Shown here one piece after another: positions 1 through 7,819 of a DNA stretch of 64,000 nucleotides (positions within the stretch are counted from its first letter, which is position 1; each line of letters starts with the position of its first letter). Made by a program: the position numbers and the translations under genes. The notes below the pieces were generated by a model. That model searched no databases. It saw only the letters and a program-made list of their open reading frames with translations, and was not told where the DNA came from. The stretch is from Bacillus cereus group sp. RP43 (GTDB lineage: Bacteria > Bacillota > Bacilli > Bacillales > Bacillaceae_G), in the NCBI RefSeq assembly GCF_040459645.1, contig NZ_JARVHQ010000001.1:4774001-4838000 (forward strand). The letters are read 5' to 3'.

Positions 1-240
1 AGAAATTGAAGGTGATTCCCTCTTAATTACAGAATCCACATCTGGTTTCAATATTTCTTCATCATACTCTCTTAAAAATCTATAATATTGGATATGGTAT
101 AAAGATATATATACATAGTCTTGTCCATTGTATAGAACAACAATATCATTCCCTACATCAATTAATATACCTCTAAACCTTTTTTCACCGATTAATTTAA
201 CGTATATATTTTCCCCAATGTTCTTGTTTAACTCATTCAT
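1..240 (-). CDS. CotB-like spore coat domain protein, 3' part missing
   Basis: This open frame starts at an ATG at 240 and runs off the left edge of the window, so only about the first 80 residues are visible. AGGAGG lies seven bases before the start. The visible part begins with a short beta-rich segment (VYVKLIGEKRFRGILID, then a tyrosine-rich stretch ending in YHIQYYRF). Its layout resembles the first half of the CotB repeat in the two genes upstream, but it has no GGPE motif. It lies about 180 bases downstream of those genes on the same strand, so it may share their sporulation transcript. Family membership is inferred from this resemblance; the missing C-terminus could change the call. 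Confidence 0.55.
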   Translation of the reverse strand, partial: MNELNKNIGENIYVKLIGEKRFRGILIDVGNDIVVLYNGQDYVYISLYHIQYYRFLREYDEEILKPDVDSVIKRESPSIS

Positions 241-419
241 CTATATCCTCCTTTCTATGAAATTGCGCTTTTCTGTCTTCCATTTCAAAAAAATAATCAG
301 GGGCAATGTTCTGTCTTTTAATAGTAAGAAATTCCTTTTCATATACCGCGAAATAATTGCAGCGAAATATGAAATCATTCTTCACTTTCAATCATAATGC
401 CCCTTTTATTTATTAAACA

Positions 420-863
420 TTATTCTTCTTCATTCTTTTTGTTTTTAACTATTTGACTCACACTCTTAATATGAGAATTAATTATATAAATGACCTCATC
501 ACCATTTACTAGTGTAATACTTCCATCATGGATATCACTTAATAAACCTTCCACACACTCTGGTCCACCACGATTAATCTTTATCCATTTATACTTCAAG
601 TCATTTAATACATCTAAAAAAGTATCTTCATCAGCATAGAAACATGAACCATATTCTCCCGGTGCTTCTTTCACTTTCCTGACTAGACTCTTCACATGTT
701 TCAACTGGTAATATACTAATTCTCCAAGAGGCAATTGTAGTGTAAGGTAATCTTTTCCTAATGATACGAGTACACCTACTCTACTTTCTGGTCCGCGAAG
801 ATTTACTTTTACATTTTCACCGACTAAACCTTTAATTTGATCACAGCATAATACACTCTCCAA
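420..863 (-). CDS. CotB-family spore coat protein (second copy)
   Basis: A 147-residue protein with two copies of the CotB repeat: an RGPES motif near residues 23-27 and RGGPE near residues 98-102. Each is followed by a tyrosine-rich strand and an H-[IV]-K-S motif (residues 56-59 and near the C-terminus). This matches B. subtilis CotB, an outer spore coat protein. The start is a TTG at 863 preceded by AAGGAGGG, a strong ribosome binding site; no ATG fits better. It lies 20 bases after the stop of the upstream cotB gene, so the two are probably cotranscribed from the sigma-K promoter at 1458-1485. Unlike its neighbour it lacks a long serine-rich tail. The coat role comes from the family. Confidence 0.8.
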   Translation of the reverse strand: MESVLCCDQIKGLVGENVKVNLRGPESRVGVLVSLGKDYLTLQLPLGELVYYQLKHVKSLVRKVKEAPGEYGSCFYADEDTFLDVLNDLKYKWIKINRGGPECVEGLLSDIHDGSITLVNGDEVIYIINSHIKSVSQIVKNKKNEEE

Positions 864-883
864 TTTTGTACCCTCCTTTCTTA

Positions 884-1417
884 TTATCTTCCTCTACTTG
901 ATTGTCTTTGTGCACGAGCGCGACCTGAATTATTACTGTTTTCATTACTTTTCTCATCGCTACTCTCATCACTACTCTCATCGCTCTCTCCACTTACTGG
1001 TGCATTATAATTAACACTTTTAATATGAGATAGTGCAATTAGTACAACTTCTTCTTTTATAATTAACGTTACATAATCGCTAGAAACATCTTGTAAAATA
1101 CCTTCAATTTTCTCTGGACCACCACGATTAATTTTCACCCAGCGGTATTTGAAGCCTTGAAGTAGCGTTTCAAAGTCTTCTGCACTGTCTTCTTCCGACC
1201 ATACAGAATCACCTATCCCACCATCTTTCGTATTTTTTGTAATGCTTTTCAGATGGCGAAGCTGGTAGTAATGGTACTCTCCTTTTTCATTCTGTAATAC
1301 GAAGTAGTCCGTACATACTGACACTATTATTCCTTTTTGAGATTCCGGTCCACCTCTGTTTACTCTTACATAAGATCCAATTAATTCTTTCAAAAAATCC
1401 CAATGAAATAAACTCAC
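884..1417 (-). CDS. cotB: Spore coat protein CotB
   Basis: A 177-residue CotB homologue, predicted to sit in the outer spore coat. It has two repeats, with NRGGPES near residues 20-26 and NRGGPE near 97-102, each followed by a tyrosine-rich segment and an H-[IL]-K-S motif. From about residue 143 the tail is rich in Ser, Asp, Glu and Asn and ends in a basic Arg/Gln/Ser segment, a shorter version of the serine-rich tail of B. subtilis CotB. The start is GTG at 1417 with GGAAGGGG upstream. It is the first gene after a sigma-K-type promoter. B. cereus group genomes carry paired cotB genes, matching the copy just downstream. Confidence 0.82.
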   Translation of the reverse strand: MSLFHWDFLKELIGSYVRVNRGGPESQKGIIVSVCTDYFVLQNEKGEYHYYQLRHLKSITKNTKDGGIGDSVWSEEDSAEDFETLLQGFKYRWVKINRGGPEKIEGILQDVSSDYVTLIIKEEVVLIALSHIKSVNYNAPVSGESDESSDESSDEKSNENSNNSGRARAQRQSSRGR

Positions 1418-1457
1418 GAGAAAACCCCTTCCATTAATTTATAAGCTTTTGCACTGA

Positions 1458-1485
1458 TAGTATATGTATCTGTACAGGTTATGTT
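1458..1485 (-). promoter_or_regulatory. Sigma-K promoter of the cotB genes
   Basis: On the minus strand the sequence reads AACAT, then CATATACTA with 16 bases between the AC and the CATA. This fits the sigma-K consensus AC-N16/17-CATANNNTA exactly at the conserved positions. It lies about 40 bases before the cotB GTG start. It points to late mother-cell expression, as expected for coat genes. Confidence 0.7.
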
Positions 1486-1610
1486 CGCTATGTTTGTCCC
1501 CGCTATGAAAAAATATGCTTTTAACTAATAGTACTAATCCCTATAAAATCTTCTTTCCCTTAAAGTAACTCTAGGATTTTGGATGACTTTTTCATCCCTT
1601 AATATAAAAA

Positions 1611-1654
1611 CCCCCCGTATTAAGATACATTTCTGCATATCTTAATACGGGGGG
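1611..1654 (-). terminator. Rho-independent terminator
   Basis: A perfect 17-bp stem (arms 1611-1627 and 1638-1654, starting with CCCCCCG) with a 10-base loop. It is followed on the minus strand by a T-run. It ends the transcript of the small gene at 1666-1905. Confidence 0.9.
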
Positions 1655-1665
1655 CTTTTATAAAT

Positions 1666-1905
1666 TTAATCTTCGTCTTTAACATCCATATCTTCTGGAA
1701 TTGGTTCGTTTAATATTTCTTCCACTAACTGCTTATATTTCTCCATTTGTTCTAAATGTGTATTAAACTGTTCCTTGTTTATTAAATATTGCTCTCCATC
1801 AAACAGTGCACGAATTTTCTTTTGCTGAATTAAGTCTTCAACATACGATTTTGGTAATTTCAAATACTCCGCAGCCTCTTCTATCGTTATATACAATGTG
1901 TTCAT
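1666..1905 (-). CDS. Excisionase-type helix-turn-helix small protein
   Basis: A 79-residue protein. Residues 5-45 (YITIEEAAEYLKLPKSYVEDLI and the following YLINKEQF) match the MerR-like / excisionase winged helix fold: an EAAEYL helix, a turn, a recognition helix, then a short wing. The C-terminal 30 residues are acidic and may be a protein contact surface. It stands alone between the cotB promoter and a divergent gene, with its own strong terminator. The AAAGGA upstream directly touches the ATG, so the initiation signal is poor and the start is less certain. There is no integrase or phage gene nearby, so an excision role is unlikely; a regulator or adaptor is more plausible. Confidence 0.6.
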   Translation of the reverse strand: MNTLYITIEEAAEYLKLPKSYVEDLIQQKKIRALFDGEQYLINKEQFNTHLEQMEKYKQLVEEILNEPIPEDMDVKDED

Positions 1906-2087
1906 TCCTTTATTATTTTTTCATATATATACTGTATCTTACTTTATTTTTGTAAACAAATAAAAAAGATTTTGTAAATACAAATTAAAAAGCAGGTAGA
2001 TGCATTCCATATATTGTATAATAGTATAGTAAGTATTTTTTTAAATATAGAATGGTATTACCCATTTACACAAAGGAGAGTTAACAT

Positions 2088-2456
2088 ATGGCTACTCGTC
2101 ACATCATTACAATGTTAGAAAAAACATTACAAGTTGAAACAGAAAACACAATTTCTCATCTATCTAATTCTTTATCCGATCGTATTCTTTCACAAAGTGC
2201 AGCAGTACATGAAAACAATTGCTATCATACGATTGGTGAATGGTACAAAAATCATTTCTTGTTCCAACAAGATGATTTCCTTTGGGCTAAATACGTTTTC
2301 TATGACGCATATTGTGAGGCTATAAAAAAACAAGGCCATCTTACAAAACGCGTTCGTCAAATATTAGAATCATTAGCTCGACAACACGGAAAACAATATA
2401 TTGCTTCTATACAAAATATTCCATTCCCTAATGAACAAGCAAAAGGGACGGCATAA
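2088..2456 (+). CDS. Unrecognised 122-residue protein
   Basis: A convincing gene: AAGGAGAG lies before the ATG, a TATAAT box lies near 2020, and the codon use is normal. I do not recognise the family. The protein is mostly helical with aromatic residues clustered in the middle (around residues 45-80: YHTIGEWYKNHF, DDFLWAKYVFYDAYCEA) and a basic helix after it (KRVRQILESLARQHGKQ). It has no signal peptide or membrane segment. It is divergent from the excisionase-like gene; the 180-bp gap holds two TTTTGTAAA direct repeats (about 1945-1985) that could be shared control sites. No function is assigned. Confidence 0.6.
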   Translation: MATRHIITMLEKTLQVETENTISHLSNSLSDRILSQSAAVHENNCYHTIGEWYKNHFLFQQDDFLWAKYVFYDAYCEAIKKQGHLTKRVRQILESLARQHGKQYIASIQNIPFPNEQAKGTA

Positions 2457-2624
2457 TTTGATATTGACCAGCACCAATCAAGCATAGATTCATTGTTTTC
2501 AAGAAAGATTTACAAATAAAACGTTCAGGTCTTTGTATTCCCATTTTGCAGAAATACATTCATATGACATGAACTAATGAAAACGGTGTCATGATAATGA
2601 TTGAAAATATAGTAAACAGGAAAA

Positions 2625-2671
2625 CCCCCATTTACACCTCTCTTCCATAGAAATAGAGATGTAAATGGGGG
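2625..2671 (-). terminator. Terminator of the reductase gene
   Basis: A stem of CCCCCATTTACA (2625-2636) with TGTAAATGGGGG (2660-2671). The stem extends inward through AGAGA/TCTCT with one bulged base. T-rich sequence follows on the minus strand. It lies 17 bases past the stop of the reductase gene. Confidence 0.8.
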
Positions 2672-2687
2672 TATACTTGTTTCTTTA

Positions 2688-3737
2688 TTAATTCATCATC
2701 TGCTTTATCAATTCTCGATTTCTCTTCTTAAATACTTCATTATGCGAAGAAACCATTCCGTACTCACTTGCATCTGGTTGAATAAATTGTTTCGCTTTAT
2801 TCACAGCATTTCCAGCATCTTGGAACGCTCCTGCAATTAAATGTAGTTTTCCGTCATGCTTCAAAATATCTCCAGCGGCATATAATCCGTCTACCGAGGA
2901 CTCACTATTTGCATTCCCTGCAATATAATAATTATCAACAATAGCGACATCTAGCTCACTATTTTCCAATAATGTAATGTCACGTTCATATCCATGATTA
3001 ATAATAACTTCTTCAACAGATAAATGAGAAACCTCTCCAGTTTCATGATTTGTTAATTCTACATGTTCAATCGCTTCATGGTTATCACCGGCAATTAATT
3101 TTGTAATCGATGTATTAAAGAAACATTCTGCCGAACTATTCATAAGTTGTTTTACTTGTGCTTCATGACCAGATAATTCTTCTTTTCTATATGTTAAATA
3201 AACTTTTTTCGCGATTGGTTCTAATTCGTTCGCCCAATCAATTGCAGAGTTCCCTCCGCCTGAAATAATTACCGTTTTATCTTTGAAACGTTTTAACGAT
3301 TTAACTGTATAATTTAAATTAGAGACTTCGAATCTCTCCGCACCTTCAATTGATAACTTTTGTGGATTCAATATACCACTCCCAGTTGCAACGATTACTG
3401 TTTTTGAAAAATGTTCTTCCCCAGAACTTGTTTTCAACGTAAAAATGCCATCCTGATTACGAATAATTGATTCTATTTTTGTATTCAATACAACTTCAGG
3501 ATGAAATGTTAATCCTTGTTGTACAAGTTGCTCAATTAATTTCTCACCAGTAACTGGTAATAATCCGCCAATATCCCAAATCATTTTCTCCGGATAAACA
3601 TGTATTTTACCACCTAACTGTGGTTGAAACTCTATTATTTTCGTTTTCATCTCTCTTAGTCCACTATAAAACGCTGAATAAAGTCCTGCAGGTCCTCCGC
3701 CTATCACGGTTACATCAAACAATTCTTCTTGATTCAT
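2688..3737 (-). CDS. Ferredoxin/flavodoxin-NADP+ reductase (thioredoxin-reductase-like FNR)
   Basis: A 349-residue flavoprotein of the YumC type. The FAD-binding GGGPAG motif is at residues 13-18, an NADPH-binding GGGNSAIDWA motif is near residue 160, and a second FAD contact (AAGDI) is near residue 287. It lacks the CxxC of true thioredoxin reductases. Such enzymes pass electrons from NADPH to ferredoxin or flavodoxin; B. cereus encodes several. The gene diverges from a siderophore importer, with a Fur box 29 bases before its ATG. It is therefore probably induced under iron limitation, and may supply electrons for releasing iron from imported siderophore. That role is inferred from position only. 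Confidence 0.85.
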   Translation of the reverse strand: MNQEELFDVTVIGGGPAGLYSAFYSGLREMKTKIIEFQPQLGGKIHVYPEKMIWDIGGLLPVTGEKLIEQLVQQGLTFHPEVVLNTKIESIIRNQDGIFTLKTSSGEEHFSKTVIVATGSGILNPQKLSIEGAERFEVSNLNYTVKSLKRFKDKTVIISGGGNSAIDWANELEPIAKKVYLTYRKEELSGHEAQVKQLMNSSAECFFNTSITKLIAGDNHEAIEHVELTNHETGEVSHLSVEEVIINHGYERDITLLENSELDVAIVDNYYIAGNANSESSVDGLYAAGDILKHDGKLHLIAGAFQDAGNAVNKAKQFIQPDASEYGMVSSHNEVFKKRNRELIKQMMN

Positions 3738-3765
3738 TCATGCCCACTCCTCAGCTATTAATAAT

Positions 3766-3780
3766 TGATTATCATTCTCA
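3766..3780. promoter_or_regulatory. Fur box, reductase side
   Basis: TGATTATCATTCTCA matches the 7-1-7 Fur consensus TGATAATNATTATCA at 13 of 15 positions. It lies between the likely promoter and the start of the reductase gene, so bound Fur would block that transcript. Confidence 0.7.
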
Positions 3781-3871
3781 ATAAAATATAACTTGTTTTT
3801 ATTAATTTTACAATCAAAATCACTATTGACAATACACCTATATAAAATTATAGTATTTAAAGAATCAATAT

Positions 3872-3886
3872 TGATAATCATTATCA
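3872..3886. promoter_or_regulatory. Fur box, perfect palindrome
   Basis: TGATAATCATTATCA is a perfect 7-1-7 Fur box. It sits in the 331-bp gap between the divergent reductase and siderophore-binding protein genes. With the second site at 3766-3780 it makes this an iron-controlled bidirectional promoter region. Confidence 0.85.
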
Positions 3887-4068
3887 ATTTGTTAATTATT
3901 AGCAACTGTGAGATTACATCTTCTTCTATTACTATGGTGAATACTATATGGTAAAATCTCAAGTTCAAGATTGTTAATAAGACTTTTGTATTACCACTAA
4001 CTTTTCAAAAGATCAAAGCTAAACAATTTATTGTATATCACATATCATCTATCAAAAGGAGAAAGACG

Positions 4069-4986
4069 ATGAAAAAATTTTTCATTTCACTAACAGTTCT
4101 GTTCGTCCTTGTTATGAGTGCTTGTAGCAATGGTTCAACAGACAAGAAGAACGACGCAAAAGGTAAAAAATCAGAAACAATTACATACCAATCAGAAAAT
4201 GGTAAAGTAGAAGTTCCAGCAAATCCACAGCGTGTTGTTGTCCTATCATCATTCGCTGGTAACGTAATGTCATTAGGTGTAAACCTTGTTGGGGTAGATT
4301 CATGGTCTAAACAAAACCCACGTTTCGATAGCAAACTTAAAAATGTCGCTGAAGTATCAGATGAGAATGTTGAAAAGATTGCAGAATTAAATCCAGATTT
4401 AATCATTGGTTTATCAAATATTAAAAATGTTGATAAGTTAAAGAAAATCGCTCCTACTGTAACATACACTTACGGAAAAGTTGACTACTTAACACAACAC
4501 TTAGAAATCGGTAAATTATTAAATAAAGAAAAAGAAGCAAAAACTTGGGTTGATGATTTCAAGAAACGCGCACAAACAGCTGGAAAAGACATTAAAGCGA
4601 AGATCGGTGAAGATGCAACAGTTTCTGTTGTTGAAAACTTCAACAAACAGCTTTATGTATACGGCGAAAACTGGGGCCGTGGAACAGAAATTCTTTACCA
4701 AGAAATGAAATTAAAAATGCCTGAAAAAGTAAAAGAAAAAGCTTTAAAAGAAGGATACTACGCATTATCTACTGAGGTATTACCTGAGTTCGCTGGTGAT
4801 TACTTAATCGTAAGTAAAAACAAAGATACTGATAACTCATTCCAAGAGACAGAATCATATAAAAACATTCCAGCAGTAAAAAATAATCGTGTATATGAAG
4901 CAAACATGATGGAATTCTATTTCAATGATCCACTTACATTAGATTTCCAACTAGACTTCTTCAAGAAGAGCTTTCTTGGTCAATAA
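4069..4986 (+). CDS. Siderophore-binding lipoprotein of an iron ABC importer (FhuD/YxeB-like)
   Basis: A 305-residue periplasmic-binding-protein family lipoprotein. It has a lysine-led signal peptide and a lipobox (VMSAC, lipidated Cys19), then a charged linker and the two-lobe fold typical of siderophore binders (RVVVLSSFAGNVMSLGV; ELNPDLIIGLS). It would capture a ferric siderophore outside the membrane and hand it to the permeases downstream. The ligand cannot be read from the sequence; ferric hydroxamates (YxeB/FhuD) are the most likely family, but catecholate or citrate binders are related. AAAGGAG precedes the ATG. The hairpin after the stop may keep the level of this subunit above that of the permeases. 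Confidence 0.82.
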   Translation: MKKFFISLTVLFVLVMSACSNGSTDKKNDAKGKKSETITYQSENGKVEVPANPQRVVVLSSFAGNVMSLGVNLVGVDSWSKQNPRFDSKLKNVAEVSDENVEKIAELNPDLIIGLSNIKNVDKLKKIAPTVTYTYGKVDYLTQHLEIGKLLNKEKEAKTWVDDFKKRAQTAGKDIKAKIGEDATVSVVENFNKQLYVYGENWGRGTEILYQEMKLKMPEKVKEKALKEGYYALSTEVLPEFAGDYLIVSKNKDTDNSFQETESYKNIPAVKNNRVYEANMMEFYFNDPLTLDFQLDFFKKSFLGQ

Positions 4987-4995
4987 TACAAACAT

Positions 4996-5022
4996 GAGGA
5001 ATTCTTAATTTAAGAATTCCTC
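4996..5022 (+). terminator. Intercistronic hairpin after the binding protein
   Basis: A 13-bp inverted repeat (GAGGAATTCTTAA and its complement) with almost no spacer, followed by TTCCTTTATT. It lies between the binding-protein and permease genes. It probably acts as a partial terminator or 3'-end stabiliser that sets subunit ratio. Confidence 0.7.
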
Positions 5023-5034
5023 TTCCTTTATTCT

Positions 5035-6075
5035 ATGAAAAGAAAAGATGTGAAACTAATGAAAAAAGAGCAAGACAACCTACGTTCCAACGCTTTTACA
5101 TACAAACTAATTTTGAGCATAATTGCATTCTTTCTTATTTTTATGGTTGCAATGGTATTAGGTGCTGCTGATACTTCTATAAAAGACGTATGGTTAGCAC
5201 TCACTTCCTCCGCTAAAGGAGACAAAATATCTATTATTCGCGAAATACGTTTACCACGTGAAGTTGCTGCTATTTTTGTAGGAGCTGGACTTGCTGTTTC
5301 TGGGGCGATTATGCAAGGATTAACACGTAACCCTCTTGCTGATCCTGGATTACTAGGCTTAACTGGTGGCGCAAATGCTGCACTTGCACTAACACTTGCT
5401 TTCAACCCTTCAATAAGCTATCTTTACTTAACACTAGCTTGCTTTATCGGTGCTGCAATTGGCGCTATTATGGTATTTGGAATTGGCATGGTGAAAAAGG
5501 GCGGACTTTCCCCTCTTCGAATTGTATTAGCTGGTGCTGCAGTTTCAGCATTTCTACTCGCAATTTCAGAAGGAGTCGGCATTTACTTCAAAATTTCACA
5601 AGATGTATCACTTTGGACTGCCGGGGGAGTAATTGGAACTACTTGGAGCCAATTAAAAATTATTATTCCAGTTATTTCAGTAAGTATATTTCTCGCTATC
5701 TTACTTGCGAGAAAATTGACAGTCCTTAGTTTCAGTGAAGAAGTTGCTGTTGGACTCGGTCAAAAGATTATCGTCATTAAAACAATTTTATTTATCATTA
5801 TTATCTTGCTTGCAGGTGCTTCTGTAGCGCTTGTCGGAAACATGGCATTTATCGGCTTAATGATACCTCATATGGTTCGTCCAATCGTTGGACCAGATTA
5901 CCGTTTTGTTATACCGATGTCAGCAATCGCTGGTGCTTCCTTTATGCTGCTCGCAGATACAATCGGACGTACAATTAACGCTCCGTATGAAACACCAGTT
6001 GCTGCAATCGTCGCAATTGTAGGATTACCATTCTTCCTATTTATTGTACGTAAAGGAGGAAGAACTTTCTCATGA
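5035..6075 (+). CDS. Iron-siderophore ABC importer permease 1 (FecCD family)
   Basis: A 346-residue FecCD-type permease with about nine or ten hydrophobic segments starting at residue 25. Family motifs are present: RLPREVAAIFVGAGLAVSG, the GLTRNPLADPGLLGLTGGA loop, and GLMIPHMVRPIVGPDYR, which includes the coupling-helix region that contacts the ATPase. It forms a heterodimer with the next gene product, whose start overlaps its stop by 4 bases. No good ribosome binding site precedes the ATG at 5035; the ATG at 5059 (residue 9) is an alternative start. No ATPase gene is adjacent, so an ATPase encoded elsewhere (FhuC type) must serve this importer. Confidence 0.88.
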   Translation: MKRKDVKLMKKEQDNLRSNAFTYKLILSIIAFFLIFMVAMVLGAADTSIKDVWLALTSSAKGDKISIIREIRLPREVAAIFVGAGLAVSGAIMQGLTRNPLADPGLLGLTGGANAALALTLAFNPSISYLYLTLACFIGAAIGAIMVFGIGMVKKGGLSPLRIVLAGAAVSAFLLAISEGVGIYFKISQDVSLWTAGGVIGTTWSQLKIIIPVISVSIFLAILLARKLTVLSFSEEVAVGLGQKIIVIKTILFIIIILLAGASVALVGNMAFIGLMIPHMVRPIVGPDYRFVIPMSAIAGASFMLLADTIGRTINAPYETPVAAIVAIVGLPFFLFIVRKGGRTFS

Positions 6076-7079
6076 TGCAATCTATTCTAAAGAAACAACG
6101 CCTTATCATACTTGCATTACTCATACTTACCATCACAACAATTGTAATTGGAATGGGACTCGGTTCTGCCGCTCTCTCCTATGACAGATTAATCCCAACA
6201 CTTATGGGACAAGGTTCATTTAAAGAAGAATTCGTTTTATATTCTTTAAGGCTACCTAGAATCGTCATTACATTATTAGCTGGTATGGCACTCGCTTTAT
6301 CAGGTGCTGTATTACAAGGTATTACCCGAAACGATTTAGCTGAACCTGGTATTCTCGGCATTAACGCTGGTGCTGGTGTTGCAGTTGCTTTTTTCTTTCT
6401 ATACTTCCCGATAGACGTAGGTTCATTCCTTTACCTACTACCAGTCGTTGGATTTATCGGTGCGTTTCTAACAGCTGTTCTAATTTACGTATTTTCATAT
6501 AGTAAATCCACCGGCCTTCAGCCAATACGATTAACATTAACCGGCATCGGTTTTTCATTTGCACTATCTGGAATAATGATTGTCCTTATTTCATCCGCCG
6601 ATCGTATGAAAGTGGACTTTATCGCAAAATGGATTGCCGGAAACATTTGGGGAGATGACTGGACATTTGTTTTAGCAATGCTTCCTTGGCTAATCGTATT
6701 AATCCCATTTGTTTTCTATAAGGCAAATCGATTAAATATACTAGCATTAAACGAGCCAGTAGCAATCGGTGTTGGAATTGAAATTGAAAAAGAACGAAGA
6801 TACTTATTAATCGCAGCCGTTGCACTTGCTGCCGCTGCTGTTTCTGTAACAGGTGGAATTAGCTTTATTGGACTAATGGCTCCTCATATCGCAAAATCTT
6901 TAGTAGGTCCAAGGCATCAAATCTTCATGCCAATCGCCGTTTTAATTGGTGGATGGCTATTACTATTTGCAGATACAATCGGACGAAATATCGTTGAACC
7001 TAACGGTATCCCAGCAGGTATTGTCGTTGCTTTAATTGGTGCTCCTTACTTTATGTATTTGTTATTGAAGAAGGCATAG
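6072..7079 (+). CDS. Iron-siderophore ABC importer permease 2 (FecCD family)
   Basis: A 335-residue FecCD permease, the partner of the preceding gene. It overlaps that gene by 4 bases (ATGA), indicating translational coupling; GGAGG lies upstream inside the first gene. The motifs RLPRIVITLLAGMALALSG, GITRNDLAEPGILGINAGA and GLMAPHIAKSLVGPRHQ are typical. The protein is strongly hydrophobic throughout. Together the two proteins form the membrane channel for the siderophore delivered by the upstream lipoprotein. The operon ends here with a bidirectional terminator. Confidence 0.88.
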   Translation: MMQSILKKQRLIILALLILTITTIVIGMGLGSAALSYDRLIPTLMGQGSFKEEFVLYSLRLPRIVITLLAGMALALSGAVLQGITRNDLAEPGILGINAGAGVAVAFFFLYFPIDVGSFLYLLPVVGFIGAFLTAVLIYVFSYSKSTGLQPIRLTLTGIGFSFALSGIMIVLISSADRMKVDFIAKWIAGNIWGDDWTFVLAMLPWLIVLIPFVFYKANRLNILALNEPVAIGVGIEIEKERRYLLIAAVALAAAAVSVTGGISFIGLMAPHIAKSLVGPRHQIFMPIAVLIGGWLLLFADTIGRNIVEPNGIPAGIVVALIGAPYFMYLLLKKA

Positions 7080-7084
7080 AGAAA

Positions 7085-7111
7085 CCCCCTCAAGATTTTT
7101 TCTTGAGGGGG
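7085..7111. terminator. Bidirectional terminator
   Basis: An 11-bp perfect stem (CCCCCTCAAGA with TCTTGAGGGGG) around a TTTTT loop, with T- and A-runs on either side. It ends both the importer operon (plus) and the drd operon (minus). Confidence 0.92.
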
Positions 7112-7124
7112 TTTTCCTTTCATT

Positions 7125-7772
7125 CTACTGCTGTCCATACCCTTCAAACTTCTTCGCCAAATTCTCCATCTCGTCTTCTGGCAGTAATTTCGGTTCTCCG
7201 ACACTTTTCGTTTGATAATAAATTTGAGCACAAAACTCAATCTCTTCTGCAATAGTAAACGCCATTTTTATATTATTCGCACCAGCCATTAAACCATGGT
7301 TCGCAAGTAAGACTGCACGACGATCAATCATTCCTTCAAAAGCAGCCTCTGCTAATTGCTTCGTACCAAATGTTTCATACGGTGCACAGCGAACATTCGG
7401 ACCTGCAAAAGCAATTAAATATGACACAGCAGGAAGCTCCCATCCTAACGATGCAATTGTCTTTGCATAAGGAGAATGTGTATGCACAAGCGCATTTATA
7501 TCTTCACGATTTCTATAATAAATAAGATGCATGTCTAACTCGCTTGATGGTTTTCTCTCCCCTTCTATCACTTCACCATCTAAATTCAATATAACTACAT
7601 CTTCAGGCGTCGTTTCATAATAATCTAGACCACTTGGGCTAATTGCAACAAGGCCTTGTTCACGATTGAAAATACTAATATTTCCCCCTGTCCCCTTTGT
7701 TAAGCCACTTGTGATCATTTTCTTTCCATACGCTACAATTTCTTCTCTTTCTTTTTGCAATAACATATACAT
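7125..7772 (-). CDS. drdA: 5-deoxyribulose 1-phosphate aldolase (class II aldolase)
   Basis: A class II aldolase/adducin family protein of the L-fuculose-phosphate aldolase type. GTGGNISI near residues 27-34 is the phosphate loop, LVHTHSPYA supplies two zinc histidines, and LLANHGLMA supplies the third. Next to the kinase and isomerase genes upstream it completes the 5-deoxyribose salvage pathway described in B. thuringiensis, splitting 5-deoxyribulose 1-phosphate into dihydroxyacetone phosphate and acetaldehyde. The better start is probably the second in-frame ATG at 7766, because AGGGGG lies six bases before it but almost touches the first ATG. Last gene of the operon. The main alternative reading, a fuculose aldolase, is not supported by the context. 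Confidence 0.8.
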   Translation of the reverse strand: MYMLLQKEREEIVAYGKKMITSGLTKGTGGNISIFNREQGLVAISPSGLDYYETTPEDVVILNLDGEVIEGERKPSSELDMHLIYYRNREDINALVHTHSPYAKTIASLGWELPAVSYLIAFAGPNVRCAPYETFGTKQLAEAAFEGMIDRRAVLLANHGLMAGANNIKMAFTIAEEIEFCAQIYYQTKSVGEPKLLPEDEMENLAKKFEGYGQQ

Positions 7773-7819
7773 CCCCCTAAGTATGAAGCTTATGATGACT
7801 GACTATATATATCTACTTA

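Noticed and set aside
1666..1905. Sign of a prophage or integrated element (excisionase-like protein)
   Set aside because: No integrase, attachment repeats or phage genes are near; this fold is also common in ordinary small regulators.
2584..2604. Possible third Fur box near ATGATAATGATTG
   Set aside because: Only the left half matches; the right half has three mismatches and it lies at a terminator, not a promoter.
3738..3968. 76-codon minus-strand ORF upstream of the reductase
   Set aside because: It runs through both Fur boxes and the promoter region, and its composition is that of non-coding DNA.
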